From: Bacteroidota bacterium
GTDB taxonomy: Bacteria > Bacteroidota > Bacteroidia > Flavobacteriales_D > Crocinitomicaceae
Length of the DNA stretch: 64,000 bases
Assembly: GCA_016192075.1 (NCBI GenBank)
Contig: JACPUU010000012.1
Coordinates: forward strand, 496,001-560,000
Direction of reading: 5' to 3'
Shown here: positions 26,440-35,997 of the stretch, in pieces
Numbering within the stretch: the stretch's first letter is position 1
How the letters are laid out: each line of letters opens with the position of its first letter
Notes under the pieces: model-generated
What the model was told of the DNA's origin: nothing
Database searches by the model: none
Seen by the model: the letters and a program-made list of their open reading frames with translations, nothing else
Position numbers and translations under genes: made by a program

Positions 26440-28755
26440 ATGTTTCGGCTCCTGCTAACCAGCTTCTTTCTGTTCGCTTTTTGGTCTTTTGCACAAGAGA
26501 AAAGAATGACGTTGCATGACTGGAAATTCAGACTGGACCTGCCCTCCGGAAATCTCCCACCCGCCCCTGAATATCCGGCAACAGTGCCCGGTGTTATTCA
26601 TCTTGACCTGGTAAAAAATAACCTGGCACCTGATTTTTATGCCGGGTTTAACGAACAAAGTGAACTGGCAAAAGAGCTGGAATTGCAAAACTGGATTTAC
26701 AGCACCACCTTTGAATTAACAGAAAAAGATCTTCAACAACAGCACATAGACCTTGTTTTTGAAGGGTTGGATACCTATGCCAAAATATACCTGAATGATT
26801 CATTACTGCTCAGTGCAGACAATATGTTCCGCACCTGGACCATTCCGGTAAAAAACCATCTCAAAACCGGTACAAACAGATTGCGTGTTCACTTCACCAG
26901 TCCGTTAAATTACCACCGTGAAACGGTTCAGAAAGCGGCGTATGAATTGCCATCGGGCAACGAGTCTGTTGATTTGAAAGTAGCAGCATACACGCGCAAA
27001 GCGGCCTACCATTTTGGCTGGGACTGGGGTCCGCGTTTTGTTACCTGTGGCATCTGGCGCCCTTGTTATATCAGAATGTGGAATGACTTCAGGGTTTCTG
27101 ACGTCTATGTTCAAACAAAAAGTTGTTCGGCTGAAAAAGCGTTGCTTAACATACAGTTCAACCTTGAATCAGATTTTATGCATGCGCGGCCGTTTTATGC
27201 GCAATTCAAAGGAACCGTGTACCCGTTTTTCACCATGAATCACCTCAATCACATTTCATTTGATGTAACGGTAGATAAGCCGCAGCTTTGGTTCCCGAAC
27301 GGGCACGGCACCTCCTATATTTACAGCGATACGCTGGTGATCAGCGATGATTCAACAGGCAGTGGATTTCTCAACTATCCGGTTTCTTTCGGTATCCGTA
27401 CCGTGGAATTGGTCAATGAAAAAGATTCCATTGGAACAACGTTCTACTTCAAAGTAAACGGCAAACCCATTTTTATGAAGGGAGCCAACTACATTCCGCA
27501 AGATTTGTTTTTGCCTCGTGTAACCCATACACAAACTGAAAATTTGTTACAAACCGTGCAGGAATCAGGCATGAACATGCTGCGGGTATGGGGCGGCGGT
27601 ATTTATGAGTCTGATTTTTTCTATACAAAATGTGACGAACTTGGAATTTTAGTCTGGCAGGATTTTATGTTTGCCAATTCCATGTATCCGGCAAATGCCG
27701 GATTTCATAAAAACATAGCCGCAGAAATTGAAGACAACGTAACGCGTTTGCGCAATCACCCGTGCATTGCCCTTTGGTGCGGCAACAATGAAATTGAAGT
27801 AGCCTGGCACAATTGGGGCTGGCAAAAACAATATGGCTATTCAGCAAAAGATTCAACTGAAATATGGGCCAATTATAAAACCGTTTTTCATCAGTTAATT
27901 CCGGATAAACTGAAAGCGCTTGATCCTTCCAGGGCCTACATTCCATCAAGTCCGCAAAGCAATTGGGGCAAAGCTGAAAACTTCAATCACGGTGCCATGC
28001 ATTACTGGGGTGTCTGGCATGGGAAAGAACCCATTGAAAATTTCAAAACCAATGTGGGCCGTTTTATGGTGGAATATGGTTTTCAGTCATACCCCAATGC
28101 TGATTTACTGCTGAAATATCTCAGTCCGGCAGATTTGAATTTTGATTCTGATGCCTTTAAAAATCTTCAGAAAAGCTATATCGGCAATGGGTTGATTCAG
28201 GCTGAAGTAGAAACCTGTTTTGGCGAAATTAATACCTTATCAGAGTGGCTTTATGCCACGCAATATGTCCAGGCGCAGGCTTTAAAAGCCGCCATTATTG
28301 CACACCGGTTAAAGGCTCCTCATTGTATGGGAACACTCTTTTGGCAATTGAATGACTGCTGGCCGGGCGCAAGCTGGAGCATACTTGAATACAACCAGGA
28401 CAAAAAAGTATCGTTTTTTGAAGTAGAAAAATGGTTCTCACCCACCATTGCCGTTTTAGAAAAGAGCAACGACTCCTTGCGCTTAACCGTTCATTCAGAT
28501 TGTGATTTTGCCGGAACCGTTACGCTCAATGTCTGTTCAGAGTCCACCGGTCAAAGCCTGAAAATGATTGAAATTCCGTGCAGCCTTGCATCACTTCAAA
28601 CTCAAAGAATATGGGCTTTACCGCTGAAAAAATTCACAAAAAAACAAGACTTGAAAAACATTACAGTAGGTGTATCTATCCGGAATGAAGAGGACACGGA
28701 GGTATTTTCTGACCTGGTCAGATTCCGGAAGCTGAGAATAGATGAGATTCATTAA
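26440..28755 (+). CDS. Beta-mannosidase, GH2 (exported)
   Basis: 771 residues with a signal peptide (LLTSFFLFAFWSFAQ). The N-terminal jelly-roll (DWKFRLDLPSGN, ATVPGVIHLDLVKN, and DLVFEGLDTYAKIYLN) is typical of beta-mannosidases. The TIM barrel has the acid/base in LWCGNNEIEVAWHNW and the nucleophile in FMVEYGFQSYP; WGGGIYESDFFY is also diagnostic. The C-terminus is somewhat shorter than in full-length 820-880 residue enzymes, with one beta domain after the barrel. It removes the beta-1,4-linked mannose next to chitobiose, consistent with the GH20 and glycosylasparaginase genes upstream. 154 bp separate it from cutC. Confidence 0.95.
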   Translation: MFRLLLTSFFLFAFWSFAQEKRMTLHDWKFRLDLPSGNLPPAPEYPATVPGVIHLDLVKNNLAPDFYAGFNEQSELAKELELQNWIYSTTFELTEKDLQQQHIDLVFEGLDTYAKIYLNDSLLLSADNMFRTWTIPVKNHLKTGTNRLRVHFTSPLNYHRETVQKAAYELPSGNESVDLKVAAYTRKAAYHFGWDWGPRFVTCGIWRPCYIRMWNDFRVSDVYVQTKSCSAEKALLNIQFNLESDFMHARPFYAQFKGTVYPFFTMNHLNHISFDVTVDKPQLWFPNGHGTSYIYSDTLVISDDSTGSGFLNYPVSFGIRTVELVNEKDSIGTTFYFKVNGKPIFMKGANYIPQDLFLPRVTHTQTENLLQTVQESGMNMLRVWGGGIYESDFFYTKCDELGILVWQDFMFANSMYPANAGFHKNIAAEIEDNVTRLRNHPCIALWCGNNEIEVAWHNWGWQKQYGYSAKDSTEIWANYKTVFHQLIPDKLKALDPSRAYIPSSPQSNWGKAENFNHGAMHYWGVWHGKEPIENFKTNVGRFMVEYGFQSYPNADLLLKYLSPADLNFDSDAFKNLQKSYIGNGLIQAEVETCFGEINTLSEWLYATQYVQAQALKAAIIAHRLKAPHCMGTLFWQLNDCWPGASWSILEYNQDKKVSFFEVEKWFSPTIAVLEKSNDSLRLTVHSDCDFAGTVTLNVCSESTGQSLKMIEIPCSLASLQTQRIWALPLKKFTKKQDLKNITVGVSIRNEEDTEVFSDLVRFRKLRIDEIH

Positions 28756-28973
28756 CCCGCTTCTTATGAAGATAACAATCTAAGATTTTGGATTTATTAC
28801 AAAAAACTTCTGAATTCAAACTTCGTTAATCCTTGTTCGTAAATCAACCTGTTGAATGGGCTCCCTTAGTCCCCGTTCAAAGAGCGAAATAACAGCACTC
28901 CCAAAATAACTTTCGCAAATTCGCTTACCTATCCTTTAATTCCCTACATTTAAAATACCAACCTCCCTCCCCT

Positions 28974-29606
28974 ATGAATAAAACACAAATGGCTGTGGAT
29001 GTCTTTGACAACAACGCCAAAGCTTACCAGGAAAAATTCATGAATGTAGATTTATACAATGAATCGCTTGATGTTTTTTGTGACGCCGTCAAAACAACAA
29101 ATGCTGCCATTCTTGAGCTTGCATGCGGTCCGGGCAACATCACCAGATACCTGCTGAACAGACGGCCTGATTTCAAAATTACCGGAACAGACTTAGCCGT
29201 GAACATGCTGGAGTTGGCTAAAAGCAACAATCCGTCGGCAACTTTTCAACTGATGGATTGCCGTGATTTGCATAAAATAAAAAACAAATACGATGGCATT
29301 GTATGCGGGTTCTGCCTGCCGTATGTTTCAAGAGAAGAGGCTATTAAAATGATTCACGACGGAGCCAAAATTCTAAACCCGGGCGGTGTGCTCTACCTGA
29401 GCACCATGGAAGATGATTACAGCAAATCAGGTCTGGAAACAACTCCGGCAGGCAACCAGCTATTTATGCATTACCATGAAGCGGGTTACCTGACTGAAAC
29501 CCTCAAAAAAGAAGGGTATGAAATTATTCACGTAGACCGCAAAGAATATACAGATGCGGCCGGTAAACCGGTAAAAGATTTGATGCTTGTGGCAGTGAAA
29601 CAGTAA
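28974..29606 (+). CDS. Class I SAM-dependent methyltransferase
   Basis: 210 residues. Motif I is ILELACGPGNITRYLL, followed by ITGTDLAVNMLELA (motif II, acidic residue contacting SAM ribose), MDCRDLHKI, and GGVLYLSTM in the C-terminal half. The fold is Methyltransf_25/11-like. The N-terminal VDVFDNNAKAYQEKF is common in UbiE/SmtA-like enzymes. Substrate unknown. It stands alone, with 218 bp of featureless sequence upstream. Confidence 0.88.
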   Translation: MNKTQMAVDVFDNNAKAYQEKFMNVDLYNESLDVFCDAVKTTNAAILELACGPGNITRYLLNRRPDFKITGTDLAVNMLELAKSNNPSATFQLMDCRDLHKIKNKYDGIVCGFCLPYVSREEAIKMIHDGAKILNPGGVLYLSTMEDDYSKSGLETTPAGNQLFMHYHEAGYLTETLKKEGYEIIHVDRKEYTDAAGKPVKDLMLVAVKQ

Positions 29607-29697
29607 CAATTCATTTTAGTGCGGTTACTTTTTGAAAGTTCTTACATCAATCATGTAATCAACCCTACAGGATTCATTTTTTAAAACCGGAACGTTT

Positions 29698-30051
29698 ATG
29701 CCTTCAAAAATGCGCTGTTTTCTTTTACTGTTCCTACTTTTTTCAGGCCTGGTGCCGTATGCACAGCAATGTACAATCAATGATTCAACTGACTGGCAGC
29801 AGGTAGAACTGCGGGTTATGGAAAAAAAGAATCAGAAAGACATCGACGTTATGGGAGAAAGCTTTGTAAAAGTGAGCAGCACCATTCATTCCCTGGTTGA
29901 TTTATCTGAAGCTGAAATAGCTGTGATGAAAAAGAATGCAGCTAAATATGGGTATTGCATTGTTTATGTAGATATTGCCGGACACTGGGACAATCCGGCT
30001 TTTCCACACCCGGGTGAGCTCTATTATTATTTTGGCAACCCAAAACCGTGA
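29698..30051 (+). CDS. Small exported protein, unknown
   Basis: 117 residues with a signal peptide (CFLLLFLLFSGLVPYAQQC); the true start may be the first or fifth codon (both Met). The mature part is ~95 residues with two further features, a charged central helix (LRVMEKKNQKDIDVMGESF) and an aromatic-rich end (GHWDNPAFPHPGELYYYFG). I recognise no family. It is 26 bp upstream of the cytochrome-like lipoprotein on the same strand and may be cotranscribed. Confidence 0.65.
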   Translation: MPSKMRCFLLLFLLFSGLVPYAQQCTINDSTDWQQVELRVMEKKNQKDIDVMGESFVKVSSTIHSLVDLSEAEIAVMKKNAAKYGYCIVYVDIAGHWDNPAFPHPGELYYYFGNPKP

Positions 30052-30077
30052 AATAGAATATTGGCTATCTTTCATTC

Positions 30078-30827
30078 ATGAATTTACCGGTATTCATACC
30101 CCTCACTGCTATTACACTTCTCATTATTTGCTGCAGCAGCCTTACCACTGACAGGGAATATAAGACCATTGACTTTAAAGCATTCCAGCTTACAACGCCT
30201 GGCAACTGGAACGAATTTCAGTTTCAGGGTATAGATAGTTACGTGGGTGGCATAACAAATGGTGATGATTCCTTAATCTTTGATTATGGTCAGTACTCAT
30301 ACGACTTTGTGCATGAATCACCTGATCAATACTACTTTTCAACCGATACCGTAAATGGCAAAAAGGCAAAGACACTGCGGCCTAAAATTCCGGGTGAGGG
30401 TATGCTTGGCATTTACATTGAATCTGCTTACAACGGCAACCATTTTAGCCTTGCCGGCAGCCAGATTAAAGAAGAAGAACCCGTTTTGGCTATTTTCAGA
30501 ACAATACGTTTTCCGGATAGCGATACCACGCTGAATTCATTAAACTTTGCCCGTAATTTTGAAGCAGCGGAAAACCAAAAAGAAGCCGAATCTGTCTTTA
30601 AGCGAAATTGTGCATCGTGCCATTATCAAAGTGATAAACTGATGATTGGGCCAGGATTCAGTACTATTTCAAAACAGCGGTTTGATCTCTGGTTCTCTGA
30701 CTCAACCTTTGATTTTGTGTCGACTGGCAATTTTTCAAAGCAGTACGGACCTGAATATCATCGTACCTTTTTAAAAACACTCCCTGAAACAGAGCTTGTA
30801 TTACTGCGGCAACTTTTCAAAGAATGA
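30078..30827 (+). CDS. Lipoprotein with C-terminal cytochrome c-like domain
   Basis: 249 residues. The N-terminus is a lipoprotein-like signal (PLTAITLLIICCSS). Residues ~20-165 are a beta-rich domain of no known family (TTPGNWNEFQFQGIDSYVGG). The last ~80 residues contain one heme c motif, NCASCHYQSDKLMIGPGF, and a terminal helix (PETELVLLRQLF), as in small class I cytochromes c. No methionine follows the heme motif where the distal ligand would be. The aligned position reads GPEYHRTF, so His or Tyr may take that place. Probably a periplasmic electron-transfer or sensing lipoprotein. A TATCTTTC box sits 5 bp before the ATG. Confidence 0.8.
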   Translation: MNLPVFIPLTAITLLIICCSSLTTDREYKTIDFKAFQLTTPGNWNEFQFQGIDSYVGGITNGDDSLIFDYGQYSYDFVHESPDQYYFSTDTVNGKKAKTLRPKIPGEGMLGIYIESAYNGNHFSLAGSQIKEEEPVLAIFRTIRFPDSDTTLNSLNFARNFEAAENQKEAESVFKRNCASCHYQSDKLMIGPGFSTISKQRFDLWFSDSTFDFVSTGNFSKQYGPEYHRTFLKTLPETELVLLRQLFKE

Positions 30828-30996
30828 GTGCTTCACACACTATTTGCTTCATTTTTGAATCAAATTTCACCGAACATCGGTATAATTCGATAAATTTACA
30901 GAACGTACGCCTTTTTGGTTTGTGGCTTTGAATTGAGTAATTCACTGAAACGCAACAAAATAAACAGGTCAAGCACCGTATAGAACAGCACAGATT

Positions 30997-32649
30997 ATGT
31001 CAAAAAATTTAAGCGAATTATCAGGCCGCAAAGGACTTCAGGAAAACCTCTTTGAAGAATTGGGTGTTGCAGCCAAACGATCAGGCACTGTTTCCAAAGC
31101 CAAAATGGAAGAAATGGCTGATAAATTCCTGGTTGGAAAAGGGAACATCTATGGAACTACCAGCTTCTATGATTTTCTGAAAGAAGAAAACAAAGGCAAG
31201 CAGGTTTATGTTTGTAACGGAAGCGCCTGTATGACGGCTGGCACGCAAGACGATGTACGCGCCAAACTGGGCAGTGTTTTTAAAACTGAAGAAATTGGCG
31301 AAATGTGCTGCATGGGCCGCTGTCATGAAAATGCAACGTTCAATTACAAAGGAAAAAACTATTCCGGCGCTGATATTGATAACATTCACACCATCAAAGA
31401 AGGTACCGGTAAAACCAAAGAAAAATACAACGTCGATTCATTGGGTACACAAATATTGACGACCCTTTTTCCGGGTGTTGATTATTATTATACCACGCTG
31501 GCTGTAGCCTTGAGAAGAAGCCGTGAAGATTTACTGAATGAATTGAAAGAATCGAACCTGCGCGGCCGCGGCGGTGCCGGATTCCCGATTGCGTTCAAAA
31601 TGAATACCGCCAAAGACATGGACAGCGCGGTAAAATTTGTTGTCTGCAATGCAGATGAGGGTGATCCGGGTGCTTACTCTGACCGCTACCTGCTGGAAGA
31701 ACAACCGCACTCGGTATTGCTGGGTATGATGATTGCCGGTTATATTATTGGCTCTGAAACCGGTGTACTTTACATTCGCGCGGAATATCCTGAAGCAATT
31801 GACATTGTTCAGAAAGCCATTGATCAGCTGCGCTCCAAAAAACTGCTCGGAAAAAACATTCTGGGAACCGGATTCAATTACGATTTTAAAATCATCAAAG
31901 CACAGGGAGCCTACATTTGTGGTGAAGAAACAGCCCTGCTCTCTTCCATTGAAGGGCAACGGCCCGAAGTACGTGTTCGTCCGCCTTACCCGGCCCAACA
32001 AGGATTATTCAACAAACCTACCATTGTCAACAACGTAGAAACACTTGCCTGCATTCCCTACATCATTCAAAACGGCGGTGCTAAATTCGCAGCAATTGGC
32101 CGCGGCAAATCTACCGGAACAAAACTGGTTTCACTCGATGGATTCTTTAATAAACCCGGAATCTATGAAGTGGACATGGGCACCCCGCTTGACACTGTTA
32201 TCAAAAAATTAGGCGGCGGATACACCAAAAAAATAAAAGCCTTACACATTGGCGGACCGCTCGGAGGACTTGTTCCTGCCAACAAAACCAAAGAACTGAC
32301 CATTGACTTTGAATCATTTGCTGAAAACGGATTCTTATTAGGCCATGCTTCCGTTGTGTGTCTGCCGGATGAATTCCCAATCATTAAATACATTCAGCAC
32401 CTGTTTCAGTTTACAGCACATGAAAGCTGTGGAAAATGTTTCCCCTGCCGGCTTGGGTCTACCCGCGGATCAGAACTTCTCAAAAAAGCAACAACCGAAC
32501 AATACAAAATTGACCGTGAACTTTTTAAAGATCTGCTTGACACCCTTGAAACCGGATCTCTCTGCGCATTAGGCGGCGGCCTTCCGCTGCCGGTAAAAAA
32601 TGCCCTGCAATACTTTGACAAAGAACTTAAACAATACTTTACCAAATAG
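30997..32649 (+). CDS. NAD-dependent formate dehydrogenase diaphorase subunit (FdsG-FdsB / NuoE-NuoF fusion)
   Basis: 550 residues, a fusion of two modules. Residues ~1-135 are thioredoxin-like NuoE/FdsG with its [2Fe-2S] cysteines in VCNGSACMTAG and MCCMGRCHENA. Residues ~150-550 are NuoF/FdsB: GRGGAGFP (NADH site), CNADEGDPGAYSDR (FMN/NADH site), GAYICGEETALL, and the N3 [4Fe-4S] motif SCGKCFPCRLG with the final Cys in GSLCALGG. It passes electrons between NAD(H) via FMN and the alpha subunit encoded 6 bp downstream. Similar modules occur in NADH dehydrogenase and hydrogenases, but the adjacent FDH-type catalytic subunit decides the assignment. Confidence 0.9.
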   Translation: MSKNLSELSGRKGLQENLFEELGVAAKRSGTVSKAKMEEMADKFLVGKGNIYGTTSFYDFLKEENKGKQVYVCNGSACMTAGTQDDVRAKLGSVFKTEEIGEMCCMGRCHENATFNYKGKNYSGADIDNIHTIKEGTGKTKEKYNVDSLGTQILTTLFPGVDYYYTTLAVALRRSREDLLNELKESNLRGRGGAGFPIAFKMNTAKDMDSAVKFVVCNADEGDPGAYSDRYLLEEQPHSVLLGMMIAGYIIGSETGVLYIRAEYPEAIDIVQKAIDQLRSKKLLGKNILGTGFNYDFKIIKAQGAYICGEETALLSSIEGQRPEVRVRPPYPAQQGLFNKPTIVNNVETLACIPYIIQNGGAKFAAIGRGKSTGTKLVSLDGFFNKPGIYEVDMGTPLDTVIKKLGGGYTKKIKALHIGGPLGGLVPANKTKELTIDFESFAENGFLLGHASVVCLPDEFPIIKYIQHLFQFTAHESCGKCFPCRLGSTRGSELLKKATTEQYKIDRELFKDLLDTLETGSLCALGGGLPLPVKNALQYFDKELKQYFTK

Positions 32650-32655
32650 ACTGAT

Positions 32656-35406
32656 ATGAGCAATGTAGCCTATATTGATAATAAACCTTACGAAATTGAA
32701 GCCGGAGAAACCATTCTATCGTTTATAAAAAGAAACTTCGGAAAAGATTACGTTCCTACCTTGTGCGACGCCCCCAACCTGGACCCGTTTGGAGCCTGCC
32801 GCGTGTGCAGCGTAGATGTGGCTTTATCTGAAAACGGAAAAACCAAAGCACAGGCATCCTGCCATACACCGGTGATTGCTAACTCATACATTTATCCGCA
32901 TTCTGAATCAGTTCAGCGGCTGCGAAAAAACATTGTGGAACTGGTGTTGTCTGACCACCCGCTTGATTGCCTGACCTGTGAAGTAAACAACAATTGTGAA
33001 CTTCAAACCGTTGCTGCAAAAGTGGGTATCAGAGACGTGCGTTACCCTGAAGGCAAAAATCACCTTGATCGTAAAAAAGACCTCAGTCATGCCTACATGA
33101 CTTCTGATTTTTCAAAATGCATTAACTGCTCTCGCTGTGTACGTGCCTGTGATGAAGTGCAGGGTGAATTTGTACTCAGCATGGCCGGCCGCGGATTTGA
33201 TGCACATATCATTAAAAGTTTAAATACCACATTTGAAAATTCAGACTGTGTAAGCTGTGGTGCCTGCGCACAAGCCTGCCCTACTTCTGCTATCTCTGAC
33301 ATTTTTGAATCCAAATCAGTTGCCAATGTGCAAAAAACACGCACCGTTTGTACTTACTGCGGTGTAGGTTGTAACCTCGAAGTGGCTACCGTAAACGGAA
33401 AAGTAAAATCCATTCAGGCTCCTTACGAAGCTGAAGCAAACCAGGGACACACCTGTCTGAAAGGCCGCTTTGCTTTCTCTTTTTACAATCACCCTGAAAG
33501 GCTGCGCACGCCGCTGATCAAAAAAGACGGTGAGTTTGTACCGGCAACCTGGGATGAAGCCTATGATTTTATTGCCAATAAACTAACATCTATCAAAGAA
33601 ACATACGGTGCTGATGCCATTGGCGGTGTATCATCTGCCCGCTGCACCAACGAAGAAAACTACCTGATGCAGAAATTTATACGGGCGGTTATCGGAACCA
33701 ACAATATTGATAGTTGTGCCCGTGTTTGTCACTCACCTACAGCGCTTGGTATGCAGCGCACATTTGGAACCGGTGCCGCAACAAATTCGATCAAAGACAT
33801 CAAATTTGCTGAGTGTATTCTGGTTATTGGTGCTAACCCAACCGATGCGCACCCGGTAACCGGTGCAAAAATCAAACAACAGGCCATGAAGGGGAAAACG
33901 CTGATCGTCATTGATCCGCGCAGAACCACCTTGGCAAAATACGCGCATTATCACCTGCAGTTAAAACCCGGAACCAACGTAGCCATTCTGAACATGATGC
34001 TCTATTACATCATTTCAGAAGGTTTGGTAAACCAGCATTTTATTGACCAGCGTACCGAAGGGTATGAAGAATTTAAAACGCAGGTACTGGCTCAAAACAT
34101 GGATGAAATGGAAGCTGTTACCGGGGTCAGAAAAGAACTGGTACGTGAAGCAGCTATGGCTTATGCCAGCTCAAAAGCAGCCATGTCATTCCACGGCTTG
34201 GGTGTTACTGAACATTCGCAGGGAACATTCACCGTTATGCTTATTGCTGATTTAGCCATGCTTACCGGCAACATCGGCCGCAGAGGCGTTGGCGTGAATC
34301 CGCTACGCGGACAAAACAATGTACAGGGTGCAGCAGATATGGGCTGTCAGCCGCATCAGGGAGCCGGTTATTATGACGTAACCGTACCTGAATATCATGC
34401 CATGTACGAGAAATTTTACAATGTAAAACTACCGGATTATGCCGGGCTGAAAACACCGCAAATGTATGATGCCGCTATCGCCGGTAAATTCAAAGCACTG
34501 TGGTCAATGGGTGAAGATATGGTGCAGACCGACCCTAACACACATCACGTAAAAGAAGCTATTTCAAAACTTGAATTGTTTGTTGTTCAGGAACTGTTTA
34601 TGACTGAAACAGCTAAACTGGCTGATGTTATTTTGCCGGGTGCCTCATTCCTTGAAAAAAGCGGAACCTTTACTAACGGTGAACGCCGCATTCAGCGCGT
34701 TAACAAAGTGGTAGAACCGTTGACCGGCACCAAAACAGATGGTCAGATTATGGCTGACATCATGAACAAAATGGGCTATACACAACCTGATTACAACCCT
34801 GAAACCCTGCTTGACGAAATTTCACAAATCGTTCCGTTCTTTGAAGGTGTAAAATGGAATGAACTGGGTTCAAACGGCAAACAATGGCCGGTTACCAAAG
34901 GTGGTAAAGACTCTGACCTGTTGCATGTTGAAACGTTCAAACGCGGCAAAGGCAAGTTCATTCACAATTCATATAAGGAATCGCAGGAACTTGAAGGTAA
35001 CAAAGAGCTGTTCCCATACATTATTACAACCAACCGTGAACTGGAGCATTACAATTGCGGCACCATGACACGCCGCACCAACAATGCTAAAATTCTGAAA
35101 GAAGATTACCTGCTCATCAATCCTGAAGACGCTAAAAAGCACGGTATTAATGCAGGCGACCTGGTTTGTATTACATCCGCCCGCGGAAAAGTAGATGTGC
35201 GTGCTAAGATCAGTGATGAAGTGAAGCCGGGAATTTTAAGTTCCACCTTTCATTTTCCTGAAATTGAAATGAATAATATCACTTCCAGTATTGCTGATTC
35301 AGAAGCGCTGTGCCCTGAATACAAAGTGGTAGCGGTGAATATCCGCAAAAGCAAAGGTGCTGCCAAGGCAGAGGCGGAAGCTGTTTTAAGCCAGTCTGAA
35401 GGATGA
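32656..35406 (+). CDS. fdhF: Formate dehydrogenase alpha subunit (FdsA/FdhF-like, molybdopterin)
   Basis: 916 residues. In order: an N-terminal [2Fe-2S] ferredoxin fold (CDAPNLDPFGACRVC, then CHTPV); a NuoG-type His-Cys cluster (HPLDCLTCEVNNNCELQ); two [4Fe-4S] ferredoxin motifs (CINCSRCVRACDE and CVSCGACAQACP); and the molybdopterin oxidoreductase with its own [4Fe-4S] (TVCTYCGVGCNLEV). The catalytic-site segment is ARVCHSPTALG, with Cys (not Sec) ligating Mo/W and the adjacent conserved His, as in NAD-dependent formate dehydrogenases. The C-terminal domain has MTRRTNNAKIL and FHFPEIEMNNITS. No twin-Arg signal, so cytoplasmic: formate + NAD+ to CO2 + NADH, or the reverse. FdhD and FdsC homologs are not in the window. 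Confidence 0.93.
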   Translation: MSNVAYIDNKPYEIEAGETILSFIKRNFGKDYVPTLCDAPNLDPFGACRVCSVDVALSENGKTKAQASCHTPVIANSYIYPHSESVQRLRKNIVELVLSDHPLDCLTCEVNNNCELQTVAAKVGIRDVRYPEGKNHLDRKKDLSHAYMTSDFSKCINCSRCVRACDEVQGEFVLSMAGRGFDAHIIKSLNTTFENSDCVSCGACAQACPTSAISDIFESKSVANVQKTRTVCTYCGVGCNLEVATVNGKVKSIQAPYEAEANQGHTCLKGRFAFSFYNHPERLRTPLIKKDGEFVPATWDEAYDFIANKLTSIKETYGADAIGGVSSARCTNEENYLMQKFIRAVIGTNNIDSCARVCHSPTALGMQRTFGTGAATNSIKDIKFAECILVIGANPTDAHPVTGAKIKQQAMKGKTLIVIDPRRTTLAKYAHYHLQLKPGTNVAILNMMLYYIISEGLVNQHFIDQRTEGYEEFKTQVLAQNMDEMEAVTGVRKELVREAAMAYASSKAAMSFHGLGVTEHSQGTFTVMLIADLAMLTGNIGRRGVGVNPLRGQNNVQGAADMGCQPHQGAGYYDVTVPEYHAMYEKFYNVKLPDYAGLKTPQMYDAAIAGKFKALWSMGEDMVQTDPNTHHVKEAISKLELFVVQELFMTETAKLADVILPGASFLEKSGTFTNGERRIQRVNKVVEPLTGTKTDGQIMADIMNKMGYTQPDYNPETLLDEISQIVPFFEGVKWNELGSNGKQWPVTKGGKDSDLLHVETFKRGKGKFIHNSYKESQELEGNKELFPYIITTNRELEHYNCGTMTRRTNNAKILKEDYLLINPEDAKKHGINAGDLVCITSARGKVDVRAKISDEVKPGILSSTFHFPEIEMNNITSSIADSEALCPEYKVVAVNIRKSKGAAKAEAEAVLSQSEG

Positions 35407-35997
35407 AGGTTTTAATGCTGTTACTGGGATTGGTATGTCTGCCCTGCGCTTTCGGGCAGGATGAAAAAGAACCGGAACAGCTTATTTCATTTGAGGCCAT
35501 CAATGCAGGTATCTTACGCATTTTTCCAGAGGCGTATGAAGATTTTATGACTATTTCATTCATCCGGCGCAATGAATTTATTTTTCCTGAGGCCGCTTCT
35601 TTTATGATTCCTGATCAGTATTTCAAAAAGAAAAAACTGAACCAGAAAGAACTCGAAAAACGCGCAGCACTTTTAATGGATCAGCTGGAACTTTCACCTG
35701 CCTGTCAAACAATTTCTTTTGGTGAACCCGAGGAATATGCCTGGCAGGAATGGGATGATAAAACCGTACGAAAAGTAACGCTGAGTTTTGGCATTGGATG
35801 CTGAACCTGGCCATACTGCATCAACAGGCAAAAATGCTTTTGGTAAGTCTGATATTTCGAATTGGGCGCTAAAAATACCGGTATGGTTCAATTCTGATTG
35901 CGCCGGTGATTGCTCCCCGGCAGACGATTACAAAGCCCGTCTGAAGAGATTAAAGCGCTACTACTCATCAATATTTACTACTTTTGAGGGGAAATGA
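35403..35997 (+). pseudogene. Exported protein split by a +1 frameshift (about 198 codons if intact)
   Basis: The ORF track gives two pieces. 35403-35804 (133 aa) has a signal peptide (LMLLLGLVCLPCAFGQ) and starts with a 4-bp ATGA overlap with fdhF. In the next frame, open from 35785 to 35997, is a protein-like end (IPVWFNSDCAGDCSPADDYK, then RLKRYY) whose stop overlaps the following gene by 4 bp. Skipping one base near 35796-35799 joins ...TLSFGIG to AEPGHTASTG.... The joined gene would be tightly coupled on both sides, which neither fragment alone explains. Either a real one-base insertion or a sequencing/assembly error. No family recognised; six or more cysteines and Asp-rich loops suggest a periplasmic protein. 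Confidence 0.7.

Noticed and set aside
35780-35810. Programmed ribosomal frameshift
   Set aside because: No slippery heptamer, internal Shine-Dalgarno or strong downstream hairpin seen; a plain one-base change is simpler.
35788-35997. Independent small gene starting at TTG
   Set aside because: The TTG start lies in the 3' part of the upstream gene, and the sequence reads better as its frameshifted continuation.
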